Source of the DNA: Cutaneotrichosporon cavernicola | Lineage: Eukaryota; Basidiomycota; Tremellomycetes; Trichosporonales; Trichosporonaceae | Assembly: GCF_030864355.1 (NCBI RefSeq) | Contig: NC_083397.1 | Span: 1-64,000, forward strand | DNA length: 64,000 nucleotides | Direction: 5' to 3' | Part shown: piece by piece, positions 10,513 to 20,999 of the stretch | How the letters are laid out: each line of letters opens with the position of its first letter | Numbering within the stretch: the first letter of the stretch is position 1 | Position numbers and translations under genes: made by a program | The notes under the pieces: generated by a model | Database searches by the model: none | The model's input: the letters and a program-made list of their open reading frames with translations, nothing else | Told to the model about the DNA's origin: nothing

Positions 10513-12194
10513 GGATAGCATGAGCCGACGCACACCGGCGCCGGTGTCTCTTGTAGCATTCCCATTTTCATCCCCTCACATGTATAGTTCGTTCGTTCGC
10601 CCCATGAAGGTACGACCAAGGCACATCCACCACGCGCCGCTTAACCAGCGTCACTGGCGTCTAGTGGCCGGGTACAATGGTGGCCGTCTCACTCCATGTA
10701 GGTGGCCAACACTGCGTGGTACAGCGGTAGCAGCGCTCGACTGATTTTTGCTGCGGTTGAAAGAAATAAGTCAGGAAATTCAGGTACAGCTGAAAAAAAT
10801 TAGTCGCGATCACGAGTCCCAGTTGTCATCCCCAAGAAGTCTCAATTCTCAATTTCACTCAACCGCGACGAGGCTAAGGCAGAGGCTGAAGCAGACAGCG
10901 GCGCGGACGCTGGCGTGAGACAGGCCGTCAACGCGCGTGCACGCCCGCCATGCTCACGTGCACACCTGCAGGCCGACTGCGTTGTGGGATGACCGGGATC
11001 TGAGAAAGACCACAATAGCACTTTGTGAGGCCGCGTGGCCGTTTAACACAGGATTTTCCCAGCCAACATACTATTTGGCAACCCCAAGTCATGCAAGTTG
11101 TATATCTTTGACTCCAGTTTGTGCTGCATAGAAATCCATACATGCACAAGAAAGCTGCCCAAAGGTCTGAATGCATGTCAATATGCATGTATACCCCTCG
11201 CATCACCGATAATGTTTTTGTAGGAGACTGTGTACTTGCTGAAATCATGCTGCGAAGTGCTACTAAACCGGCGGCGGGCCGCTTCAAAAAGTGCTATTTG
11301 GTGTCTTTTTTGTAGCCGAGATGTATCGTATCGCACGTGTCGAGCTGCGCCAGCAGTGATGCGGCACTACCCATCGCAGCGGCAGACGACAGCGGTACCA
11401 GCAGAGGAAGCTGGACCAGCGGTGACACAGGACATAAGACAGAGGCTTGAGGACGCAAGACGAAAAACAGACGTCACGAGCCGCGACGCGCAACGGCGGG
11501 GGAGCGGGTGATCGGACCGATTCTCTGCCTTTGAGGGCGTCAGGTTTACGGTACAGCGTGTGCCCACCTAACCCCGGGAGACCGTGTAATGATCAGTGGG
11601 ACCAATAAAGTGGCCAATACAACTGAATGGGTACGTCCTGGGTGTGGCCGACATAAACCCACCAATGTCTGTAGCAGTTGGCAGACCGCCTGGGGGTCAG
11701 TGGACGCTCCAGTGCTCACAAAATACGCTCCTCAACCCACCTTAGGCGGTACAGCATTTGCCGAACAGCCCAGGGGGCTGTGGAAAGCGGCCGATAAACT
11801 TGATTGGCACGTCCTGGGTGATACGCAAAAACGTGCCGCGATCTCTGTGGCAGTGAGGAGTCCACTCGAGGGTGAATGGACGGCACCTAGGGGTCCAAAG
11901 ATACTCGCCCATGTAGCCTAGGTGGTCCAGGACTTGACAGGCGGCCCAGGAGGCTGTTGAATGTGGCCGATTAAGATCGATGTGGAGGACCGGGGGGGGT
12001 AACCGAACCAATGTTTGGCGGTTCCACTCAGGTCTGACTGGGCATGTGGGGCTCGGTCCCAGGTGCGAGGGGTGCGGGGTGAGTGTCGGTGACAACTCCT
12101 GTATTGTCCACCCAGCTCACCCGCCCCGGCCGCGGCGCTGGCGGAGCGCTGGTGTGGCGCCCGGTCCTGCCAGCGCGTCGCGCGCAGAGCAGCG
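10513..12194. other. Gene-poor stretch with diverged repeats
   Basis: No convincing gene. Around 11595-11650, 11775-11830 and 11940-11985 related sequence recurs (GTGGCCAAT.., GCGGCCGATAAACTTGAT.., GTGGCCGATTAAGATCGAT.., the first two followed by GTACGTCCTGGGTG or GCACGTCCTGGGTG). This suggests a strongly diverged tandem unit of about 165-185 bp. Between 10745 and 10805 is an A-rich patch. Confidence 0.4.
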
Positions 12195-13424
12195 CTATGA
12201 CGGTCCCGCTTTGCGACTCGCACCCACGGTCCTGTCTGTCTCATTCTCATTGCTGGCCGCCTCGCCTGACCAGGTGCAGCAGCGCTCAGAGGCTGCTAGT
12301 TGCAGACTGCGCAGTCTTTTCCACCAAGCAGCTGTCCACTGCTGGCATTGGAGCTGCCAACGCTGGCCACAGTACGTATGTACAGCGGCCGTGCAGCACG
12401 GCCTTGTCGGCCGGTGAGCCGCCCGCCGGCCAGCTGTGGCCTTTCGCGTCCTCCCCGCTCGCCGGCATGCGCCAGCAGAACCCCTCTGTTCCTCTCCCCC
12501 TTGGAACTCCGAGCACTGACGCGGCTCACCGTGCGGCAGAACCGTTGGGACTGGCGCTGCCCTGGCCGTACAGCCCTCGCGAGCCGTGCCAATCACATGG
12601 CCATCACACCTCGGCCTCGTTGCCCGTCCTTGAACGATGCCTGCTGCATGAGATACCTGGCCCTCGTCCACGAGCACAGTTCCCACAACTGAGTCTCGCG
12701 CGCGCACACGCTGAACTTCGTCTCCCGCCGCGCCACGGATCGCCCTGTGCTCCACACTGTCCAGCCACGCTACTCCGCCACGATCGAAAGGAACAGCGCG
12801 TACCCCGTGGAGAGCTCGAGATTTTCCTGCATGCGCTGGAGTCAGCCTGCCCGTCACCAGCCCTCGGGCCACATGCCCATCGCACGGACTCACCGTGTGA
12901 ATCCTCTCGAGACGCAGTCCCAGCGCGGCCGCGCAGGCCCGCGATTCCGCGACGTCCTCGAGCTGCTCACCGGCCGGAAGAGTCTCCGCATCAACAGGCA
13001 AAACCGTCCTCGGCGCCGGTGCGTCCCACTCGCCGTTGTCGTACGCGGGGTTGTAGGCGTAGACGCTGTCGCGGCCATCGTTGTAGCCGTGCTGCAAGTC
13101 GTCGCTGTGGGAGGCGCGGTCGAACAGCTCCTCGAGGTCAAGCTCGTCGTAGCGGTAGGCACTGTCGTGGTCGTGGCGGCGCTGCGCGTCGTCGTAGCTG
13201 TGGACATGCTGCTCCTCATCGTAGTCGTCGTACTCGTGCTGCTCCCGGTCGTACAACGTCAGCGGCGCAAGCGACACGCCGGGTGCGCCATGCCTCTGCG
13301 CGGGGCCTGTGCCGATGGCGAGCGGGTAGTCGTGCAACGCGCCGGAGGAGTCGACACGCCACGGCTCTGCTCGGTCCATGCGTGTCGGCTCGTCGGGGGA
13401 CAACAAGCTTTCCACCTCGTCCAT
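12195..13424 (-). CDS. Hypothetical protein; first exon firm, 3' end uncertain
   Basis: The first exon (13424-12894, 177 codons) starts at ATG. It encodes an acidic, Asp/Tyr/His-rich protein (YDDYDEEQHVHSYDD) with no recognised domain. A good intron (12893-12836, CTGACTCCAG) leads to RMQENLELSTGY and then an in-frame TAG at 12772-12770, giving 198 aa. Downstream the sequence still looks coding in more than one frame as far as about 12200 (for example RRETKFSVCARETQLWELCS after the stop). Either a further intron removes the stop or the gene carries a nonsense mutation. All frames are open in this GC-rich region, so I do not choose. Confidence 0.4.
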   Translation of the reverse strand: MDEVESLLSPDEPTRMDRAEPWRVDSSGALHDYPLAIGTGPAQRHGAPGVSLAPLTLYDREQHEYDDYDEEQHVHSYDDAQRRHDHDSAYRYDELDLEELFDRASHSDDLQHGYNDGRDSVYAYNPAYDNGEWDAPAPRTVLPVDAETLPAGEQLEDVAESRACAAALGLRLERIHTVSPCDGHVARGLVTGRLTPAHAGKSRALHGVRAVPFDRGGVAWLDSVEHRAIRGAAGDEVQRVRARDSVVGTVLVDEGQVSHAAGIVQGRATRPRCDGHVIGTAREGCTARAAPVPTVLPHGEPRQCSEFQGGEEQRGSAGACRRAGRTRKATAGRRAAHRPTRPCCTAAVHTYCGQRWQLQCQQWTAAWWKRLRSLQLAASERCCTWSGEAASNENETDRTVGASRKAGPS

Positions 13425-14196
13425 CGCGCAAGACAACTCCTGTTGAGAGAGCTCTTCTCGACACGCTGACCCGCTCACGCGTCCTGCGCATCTAGCCGCG
13501 GCGTTGCAGCCGACCGTTCACCCCAGAGCACCGCCAACCCCCTTCCGGCCGTCAACCTCACGCATGCGGCCTACCCGGCACTAGGCCACTGCAGACAGAT
13601 TGCTGAGTGGTCAAGCGTGGAACAGTCCTCGCCCTTCACACGCGGTCCGGTGAGTGCCCCACGGTAACAGCCTGCCCTTGCATCAGGCGCAGTACCTCAC
13701 CGCGGCGGTACGGCACGTCCGTGCCGCGTGAGTGGGCGTGCTCCCCCACGGCGGAGAAGGTACGGGAGGGAGAGCGAGAGCGAGAGCAGATACAGGGGCA
13801 AGAGTGAGTGGGAAGCGTTCAAAGCACGTCTGCGATAAGGACGATGGCGTAGAGGGCCAGGATGACGGACAATCTAATCTCGGAGGCAACGGCTCGCGAT
13901 CTCCTGACCGGGTCACATTCCGATGCCGAGCTTTGATATCCATCTAGCGCGTGAAGGTGGGGTCGAGTTTCCTGGTGGAACGACCATGTAAGTGTACGGT
14001 GGGTGGGCGCGGACGCAATGGGTGGACGACCGCACTCGAGCCGGACGCAAGGGGTCGTCGGAAACCTCGGGCCGATCGGCGCGGGAGTCCTGCCGCAACC
14101 CCGTTGCGTCCGGTGGCCGGCAGTCAGGTGCAACTGAGTATTGAACAAATGCCAGCATTCAACAGTACTTCCGGCCTCAAGGTGGTTCATAGCAGG
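13425..14196. other. Intergenic, nothing recognised
   Basis: Short frames only. A purine run GGAGGGAGAGCGAGAGCGAG lies near 13766-13785. Confidence 0.5.
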
Positions 14197-16395
14197 CTAA
14201 AGGGGTATCTCAACGTCGAGGAGCGGCGCATGCTGAGCAGTACCGAACGTGTCCGTCTCTCCAATGGAGCCCTGTTCGCGCGGCCGCACAATCGTCATCT
14301 TCCAAGCCAGCGCGGGCCGGAACTGGCGTGAGTTGAGCCCGACATACTCCCATCCACTTACAAACATGCACGTGAGGATCTTGTCGTCGGGGACACTGTA
14401 CAGGCGCTTGATGAGCTTGCGGTTCAGGACGCCCGACCGCTCCGCTCGGTCGAACACCTCTTCCGTGTCAAACATGACCTAGCGCATCAGCGTCGTACGG
14501 CGCAGTGACTTACGTCCATGGTCACTTCGAACGGTCCCGAGTTCTTGGACCGTACGACCTTGGCAAGATACCGCAGGGTGTTGGGTGCTGAGTGTAAATT
14601 CGGGGCGAACGCGTCGCCTGTCTCTCGGGGCTTACTAGTTGAGTCCTTCGCCTCGCCGTTGAGGTGGCCATTTGTCTTGTGGCCATTCGCGGCGTGTCCG
14701 TTCGTCGCGTGGCCGTTCGCCGCGCTACCGTTCTGAGAGAAGTTTACGACCTGAGGCTGAGGATAATGAGGGGCGTAGTTGGCGTCACGTTCTGCCACTT
14801 GAGAAGGGGCGACACCCAGCTGCATCACCTCGATGGGCCAATCTGCCGGGTCCGCACATGGCATAAGGTGGTAGACCGAGAAGCGGAATACGGGACCGGC
14901 CGGTTGCTCATGCGGACTGAGCGGAATAGCAAAGTTGCCTCCTGTTGCCAGCTGGCCCGGATCTGCGCTGTCAACTCGACCCAAACGGCCTACTACTCTG
15001 CAACTCAACCACTAGACTCACATGAGTTGTGCAGGCATCCGACGCGGACGTTGTTGGCAATCGCGTTGGCGAGGGACTGGGTCTGCGCGACAACTTCGCC
15101 CATGATGCCGAGCTCGTGGGGCGTGGCCTTTACGGGCTCAAGCTCGCCCATGACGGCGTCGCGGCCGTACACGTGCCAGAGGATACTGGCGGAGCCATCC
15201 TGCAGAGCGGGAAAAAGAGACGCTGTTTGTCAGCACACCACGACGAGGTTACCTAAGTGGCTTACTCGTGTACTCTGCTGCCTTGTCGAGGAAGGCGTCG
15301 ATGCCCTCGATGAGGATCGGGTCGCGAACGCCGCCAATAAACACGGTTCGGTACCCCAGCTGCTGAGCGCCCTCGAGTTTCACCATGTACTCTGTTGTCT
15401 CGAACATTGCGTTGGCGCAGCGAACCCTTCCCCCTGGGAGGGGAGTGTACGTCGCATTGCCAAGGAGAAGTTTGCCGCCGGGGCCATCGAGGATGTCCGG
15501 ACGTGTCTTCTCGTACAGACTGTGCGCCGCTGCCGAGATGGGCGTAACGCTCTCAGTGGGATGGAGAGGCACGAGATCGAAGCTGTCCTCGCGCAGAACG
15601 GCAAGGATAGATCGCGCCTTTGGCCGCGCGCAGATACCGCCGCATTCCTTCCATCAGCTTCGAACCTTCCAGAATAGCTCACAAGAATCTTGCCCATGTG
15701 TCGCGCAGGACCGTAGTTGTCCTTGCTGCCCATGCCATGGTACATTGCCAAAGCGGTGAAGGGTGCAGGGTCGTAGCTCCGCCCGCCGAGGATGATATCC
15801 ACGTCGGGGTGCTCGCGCAGGACTTTGAGGTATGGCTCGGGGCCGATCTGTGCGACAATCTTGACGGTGTTGTCCAGTGCATCCTCAGTAAGTTCAGGTA
15901 CGGGGCCACAAGGCTGAATCTGGCCAGATTGGAGATGGCTTCGTACTACATCCTTGGACACTTCAGTCTTGATCGTCGCGACCTTGAACGAGTAGGCGCT
16001 CGAACCGGCCATTTCTCTGACAACGTTGACAAAGTGGTCAACGGAACGGTCATCACTGTTTTCGATCAGCTAATTGTTCTTCAATTCGCAGCACAAGGGA
16101 CATACCCGCATCCGCCAGACGACGAAATGATGATCTTGACTCCAAGGTGGTGGCACGCTTCGAGCATGGGGCCAAAGTCCCGCACGTAGCTCTCCTTTGC
16201 GCAGATGAATTCGTCGTCGATACCCAGACACGACGGACCACCGTCTGTCGAACCCGCGTCGATGACGACAGCATGGGCGCGGTGCTTAACGATCCCCTCC
16301 CAGAAATCGCTGAGGCGGTAGCCGTACCCGTGAATGGGCGACGTCGTCAGGATTCGCAGCTCGTTCTTCACGTTCGCGTTGTATTGGTTGACCAT
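14197..16395 (-). CDS. AtuA (DUF1446) - DUF4387 fusion protein, 658 aa
   Basis: Six exons: 16395-16106, 16055-15683, 15647-15266, 15222-15022, 14962-14514 and 14478-14197. Introns are 50, 35, 43, 59 and 35 nt and all phases close exactly. Residues 1 to about 460 match the acyclic-terpene-utilisation AtuA family: IDAGSTDGGPSCLG, SSSGGCGDD, GGRSYDPAP, ECGGICARPKARS, AAHSLYEKTRPD, WHVYGRD. A linker of NGH repeats (about 505-530) leads to a DUF4387 domain (LAKVVRSKNSGPFEVTMDV to the C-terminus). In bacteria the two domains are usually separate adjacent genes. AtuA is needed for citronellol/geraniol catabolism in Pseudomonas, but its reaction is unproven. The gene is co-oriented with the ADH gene upstream. 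An alternative start at 16452 would add 19 residues. Confidence 0.88.
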
Positions 16396-16966
16396 GTTGT
16401 GAGGCGTAGGGGTGGGGGGGGTGTTGTATAGCGCTGCGAACAACCCATGCATTGACTATATCGTGCCGCGAGGTCGTTGAGAGTCCCGCAGTCGTGAACT
16501 GTAACTGCCTGACTTTCGACAGCATTGGAATCCGGGATGCACCTTTCCGGCTACCATATCTGCGGCATCTGGGGTGTGGGATGGGATCTGGGATCAACGA
16601 TGCCGCCAGTCCAACTCGGCCGAGATGGGAGTCTGACTTGGCCGCATTGCGAGAGGCTTCGCAACGGGTAGGTCCGAGGACCTTAGTAGATTGCCGCAGG
16701 GGTGGGGCGGTCAGCGGTCCGATGCCCTGCCGATGTCAGCTTGAACCTGCACTGCCTTTGTAACGTTCCTTGTGGTTTTGATTCCTACGCAACTGCAACC
16801 ACCAGCGCTGACTTGCAATGTATGCAGCAGGCCTCGCCCTGTTAGGTCGCTGAACGGCGATGATATTTATGCTCTCTCCAAGTTTAATCATCTACAAGAG
16901 ATATATTGCAATCGCTAATCAAGTGCTGGCCCAATGCATGCCTCCCATATCGTTCTGCATGTGCCC
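16396..16966. promoter_or_regulatory. AtuA upstream region
   Basis: This 571-bp gap separates the ADH stop from the AtuA start. It contains a C/T-rich run of CCCCCCCCACC type on the minus strand (about 16412-16422) close to the start codon. No binding motif can be named with confidence. Confidence 0.35.
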
Positions 16967-18205
16967 CTAATCAACAACAAATACAGTCTTAGCGACCTTG
17001 TTCTGCTCGAACAGCTTATAAAATTCCTCGGTCTCGTCAAAGGAGATGCGGTGTTCCACAAACGTCTTGAACAACTCCCGGTTATCCTGCAACACTTGGA
17101 GCGCGTACGGGAAGAACGTCTTGACGGAACAACGACCGAACTGCAAGCGCAGGCTGCCATTAGCAGGGGTCCTTCAGCCAACGGTCATTCACTCACTTCT
17201 TGCCGTAGAGCTGGGCACCTGGAATGCTGAAGTCATGGGTGTGGACACCACAGCTGCTCACCACGCCGTAATACCGGGCGAGCTTCATCGCTTGGAGGAG
17301 CGCACTCTCATGACCGACAACCTCGAGTACTGCATCCGCTCCCCGTCCCTCCGTAGCCTCAAGGACCGCTGCCTCCAGCTGGTCTGCAGGCAGAGCGATC
17401 GCGCCATGCTTGGTGGCCAGCTCAAGGCGAGACAGAGTAAGGTCAGTCGCAAAGACAGTCTCGAACAGCGTGCACGCTGACGTGATGGCGCAGAGACCGA
17501 CCTGGCGTTAGCGCATGTACCACTGGCCAACTCACGGGACCACAGCCAATAACCACACACACGCCCTCCTTGCGAAGAGGAACGGTCTTGTCGTCGGGAC
17601 GGGCCTCGTCGAGAAGACGGCGTGCGTTCATGGCTGTTGAATACCCGGTGGGCAGGATATCCGTCATGAGAATGAGGAGCTCCTGAGGCAGGTCGGCAGG
17701 GGCCTCAAAGAGACTCGTTTCGGCCAGAGGCATCCTAAAGTATTCGGCCTGGCCACCTGGTACAGCTGGATTGCCAAAGTTTTGCACCTGAACACAGCGC
17801 GCCGGGTACAACTTGTTGCAGAAGAAGCAGTCACCTAACTGTAAGTTCTGAGCGACAGTTCCAAGGCTCACCGCACGAGGTAGAGAATGGTGCAATAACC
17901 ATGTCCCCAACTTTCCACTTCGTGACTCCAGACCCGACCTCGACGATGCGTCCGATCGTCTCGTGTCCGACGATGAAGTCGTACGGCTTAGGCTGGTGCC
18001 CGCGGTACCAGTGCAGGTCCGAGCCTGCCGTCAGGCTTGTTGGCTACGGACACCTACCGCAGAGACCTGCCATGGTGACCTTGATGATGACGTCGGTGTC
18101 CTCTTGGACAGTCGGCGTGGGGCGGTCCTCAACCTTGACGTCGAAAGGTCCCTTCAGGACAACGGCCTTCATCATCGGGGGCAGAGTTGTGGGTGTGACG
18201 GTCAT
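16967..18205 (-). CDS. Zinc-dependent medium-chain alcohol dehydrogenase, 363 aa
   Basis: Five exons: 18205-18058, 18024-17872, 17834-17536, 17501-17197 and 17153-16967. Introns are only 33-43 nt and all phases close. Family hallmarks: GLCGSDLH (catalytic Cys and His environment, about residue 48), GHE at about 68, structural-zinc cysteines in SCGDCFFCNKLYPARC (about 100-116), and the Rossmann motif GCGPVG near 200. The protein ends at FYKLFEQNKVAKTVFVVD. It most resembles the threonine/formaldehyde-type zinc dehydrogenases, NAD(P)-linked oxidation of an alcohol to an aldehyde in the cytosol. Substrate is unknown. It is divergent from the aldehyde dehydrogenase at 19027 across an 821-bp shared promoter, which suggests that the aldehyde is passed to that enzyme. 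Confidence 0.88.
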
Positions 18206-19026
18206 GATGAGCAGAGAGTGAGCAGAGGATGAGCAGAGATCAACCAGGTGTATGTCGTGCGGGAGCTGGCAGCACAGTGTCGTATGTATATCTATGCAAT
18301 GCCTCCAGATCCTCAAGATGGGCAATGAAGCTGGACATCAAGGGTCTTCGGCATCTGGGATTGTTGATTCCCAAGCGGGCCTCTCATCACTATCGGGTCG
18401 GATGAGGCTGGGCCGGATGTACCGCGCTCGACGTCGTCCTCCATTTTGCAGTTTACCAGACAAATCACCATGTCTCCAAGCGATGCTTGCTTGCGCTGAG
18501 ACGTGAAATCAGACTAAGGGGGGCCGCATAGAGGCAGCACACGGAACTGCTGAGCCGTCTCTGTCGTCCGTTCCGAGCTCTCCGATCCGTGCTGACTGCC
18601 AACATCTCGTACGGTATCCACTTACCACCCAGCTTCGTTTCGGCAACATGCGAGCAGTGTCTTTCATTGCGGTTGAGAATCCCGGTAAGATACCGTCAGC
18701 GTGCGCGAGGTGTCGCACGCAGGAGCAGAGGCTGGCTAGGCGAGGTGACAGGCATGAGAGGGCTATTGGACCTTGCCCTTACACAAACGCTTCACGCCCA
18801 TGTCAACAAGCTTGCCGAGCCGTCGCCAGCAGGACAGTGTCCACTCTTCCTGCTTAAGTAGCGAGTCATAAGCCGCCCAAGTTCCTTTTACATTCTGACA
18901 GCCTTCGCTACTCGTGACCTTTCCTCCACGGTGCGCCCTTCAACAGCTCTACGTCTTCTGGGCCACGATCTTCCCCGTCCACTTTCTTCAATCTCGCCCC
19001 GTTACTTTTCAACGACAAGAGCCACC
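18206..19026. promoter_or_regulatory. Shared divergent promoter of ADH and ALDH
   Basis: 821 bp between the two start codons. A CCG pair is spaced as in some Zn2Cys6 sites only by chance as far as I can tell, and no site is asserted. The last 90 bp before the ALDH ATG stay open in frame with the ALDH and encode a basic, Ser/Arg-rich stretch without an ATG (see findings). Confidence 0.4.
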
Positions 19027-20654
19027 ATGGTCCACCCCAACTTCAAGCTCGCCGACTCCTCGTTGCTTATCACGACTGGCTGGATCGCTGACGAGCCTGT
19101 CGCGGCGGCCAGCGGCAAGACGTTTAACGTGGTCGACCCTGCCAACGGTGAAGTCTGGACAACGGCGCCGGCCATGGATGAGATGGACACCGACAAGGCG
19201 ATTGCTGCGGCAGTCGAGGCATTTCCGTCATTCTCGCAGATCTCGGCGCGGCAGCGTGCACGTATGCTTCTCCGTTTCGACGCTCTCGTCCGCGATAACA
19301 AAGAAGACCTTGCTCAGCTCCTCGTCATGGAGTCGGGCAAGGCGCTCATCGAGGCGCGCGCCGAGGTCGACTACGCCGGTGAGTACTTTTTGCAGCGGTG
19401 TGAACCTGGGCGCGAAATGGCCGGCGTTCCTGGCGTTCTACAGTACATCTGGGGCGGAACCTTATGACGGTTAGGAGAGCAACTGACCTCGTAGTAACCT
19501 ACTCGTGGCTCATGGCCGGGGAGGCCGAGCGTATCACGGGGGAGACAATTAAAGCAAACGACAACCCTACTCTCCGCTTCTTCACACAGAGGGTACCCAT
19601 TGGCCCTGTCGCCCTGCTCTGCCCGTGAGTCAGCGTTCATTGCCCAAGCTCATTTGCCAGGTGGAACTTCCCGCTGGTCATCGCTCTGCGCAAGATCTGC
19701 ACTGCCCTGGCGGCGGGCTGCACCATGGTCGTCAAGCCTTCGCCCGAGACCCCCACAACTACTCTCGCTCTTGGTGTCCTTGCCCAGCGCGCCGGCATTC
19801 CTAAGGGTGTCATTAACGTGGTGACAGCTTCGAACCAGACCACGCCCGCTGTGGGGAAGAAACTTTGCGAGGACAAACGCGTCAAGAAGATTAGCTTTAC
19901 TGGCTCGACCCCTATCGGCAAGCTCCTCATGACCCAGTGCGCCTCCTCGCTCAAGAAGATGACCCTCGAGCTCGGCGGTAACGGTGGCTGGGTGGTGTTT
20001 GAAGATGCCGAGCTTGAAAAGGCCGCCGACGCTCTCATGGCCAACAAACTGCGCCACGCTGGACAGGTGTGCGTGTGTGCCAACCGTGTGTTTGTGCAGA
20101 AGGATGTGTTCGACAAGTTTGCCGCTATTGTCGAGGAGCGCATGCGCAAGCTCAAGTTTGGCCACGGCCTTAGCACCGACTCAACCAACGGTGCGATCGC
20201 GACCGAGCGTGGTGCTGCGCGTGCAGTTAGGCTTGTCGAGGATGCGGTCAAGAACGGCGGCAAGCTGGTCATGGGTGGCAAGCGTTTTGGTACTGGGTAC
20301 CTCTTTGAGCCTACACTGGTCCTTGGTGCTAGCAGGGACGCCATGGTGTACCGCGAGGAAATGTTCGCACCTATCGTCTCGCTCTATCCGTTCGAGACCG
20401 AGGACGAGGTCGTCGCTCTCTGCAACAACACGGATATGGGTCTGTCTAACTACGTCTGGACACGCGACATTGGCCGCGCGTGGCGCTGCTTTGAGAAGCT
20501 CGAGAGCGGCACCGTCGCGCTTAACACAGCCAACGCGAACACGGCCGAGAGCCCATTCGGCGGTATCAAGGAGAGTGGTCTCGGCAAGGAGGGCGGCTTC
20601 CACCACGGCGTCGACGAGTTCTGCGTGCTCAAGGTTGCTGCGCTCACTATTTAG
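19027..20654 (+). CDS. Aldehyde dehydrogenase, succinate-semialdehyde type, 491 aa
   Basis: Exons 19027-19378, 19495-19624 and 19661-20654 (introns 116 and 36 nt). The order of motifs is that of NAD(P)-dependent ALDHs: CPWNFPL, AAGCTMVVKPSPETP, SFTGSTPIGK, the catalytic Glu in LELGG (about residue 263), the catalytic Cys in GQVCVCANR (about 297), EEMFAPIV, and SPFGGIKESGLGKEGG near the end. The doubled Cys CVC is characteristic of succinate-semialdehyde dehydrogenases. Residues after LELGGN read GGWVVF rather than the usual APFIVF. It oxidises an aldehyde to the acid. Placement opposite the ADH suggests sequential steps. ATG 19027 is used; the frame is open upstream to 18931 without ATG. Confidence 0.9.
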
Positions 20655-20999
20655 AGAAACTGGCATGTCAGCAGTGTAATCTATGAATATGTCTTCTTGT
20701 CTGTGGCACATGCATGTCGTACACTGATACAATTCTCGTACCCGCAACATACATATCCGTCGTCTCTACACTCACCAGCACTGACTTCACCCCAGGTGGT
20801 AAGCAATGTGTCGCAACTTGACCAGCCAGAGCAGGACGGCTAATGATATATTAAAGACCATGCAAGGTGCCCATGCGACAAAACTGCGAGCACCTCTCTG
20901 GTGACGAGGGCCGAAACTCGAAGCGAGGGCAAAGCCAGCATATAGAGCCCATACAACTGTACATGCGCCAACAATGAATCTTTCTCAATTACAGGATAA
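20655..20999. other. Short convergent intergenic region
   Basis: 345 bp between the 3' ends of the ALDH and regulator genes. Nothing was recognised. Confidence 0.5.

Noticed and set aside
12083..13495. 470-codon + strand open frame
   Set aside because: Composition is Arg/Pro/Ser-rich and random-like, with no motif; it overlaps the better minus-strand exon.
19637..20344. Long antisense frames over the ALDH gene
   Set aside because: Same GC effect; the + strand shows all ALDH motifs with clean splicing.
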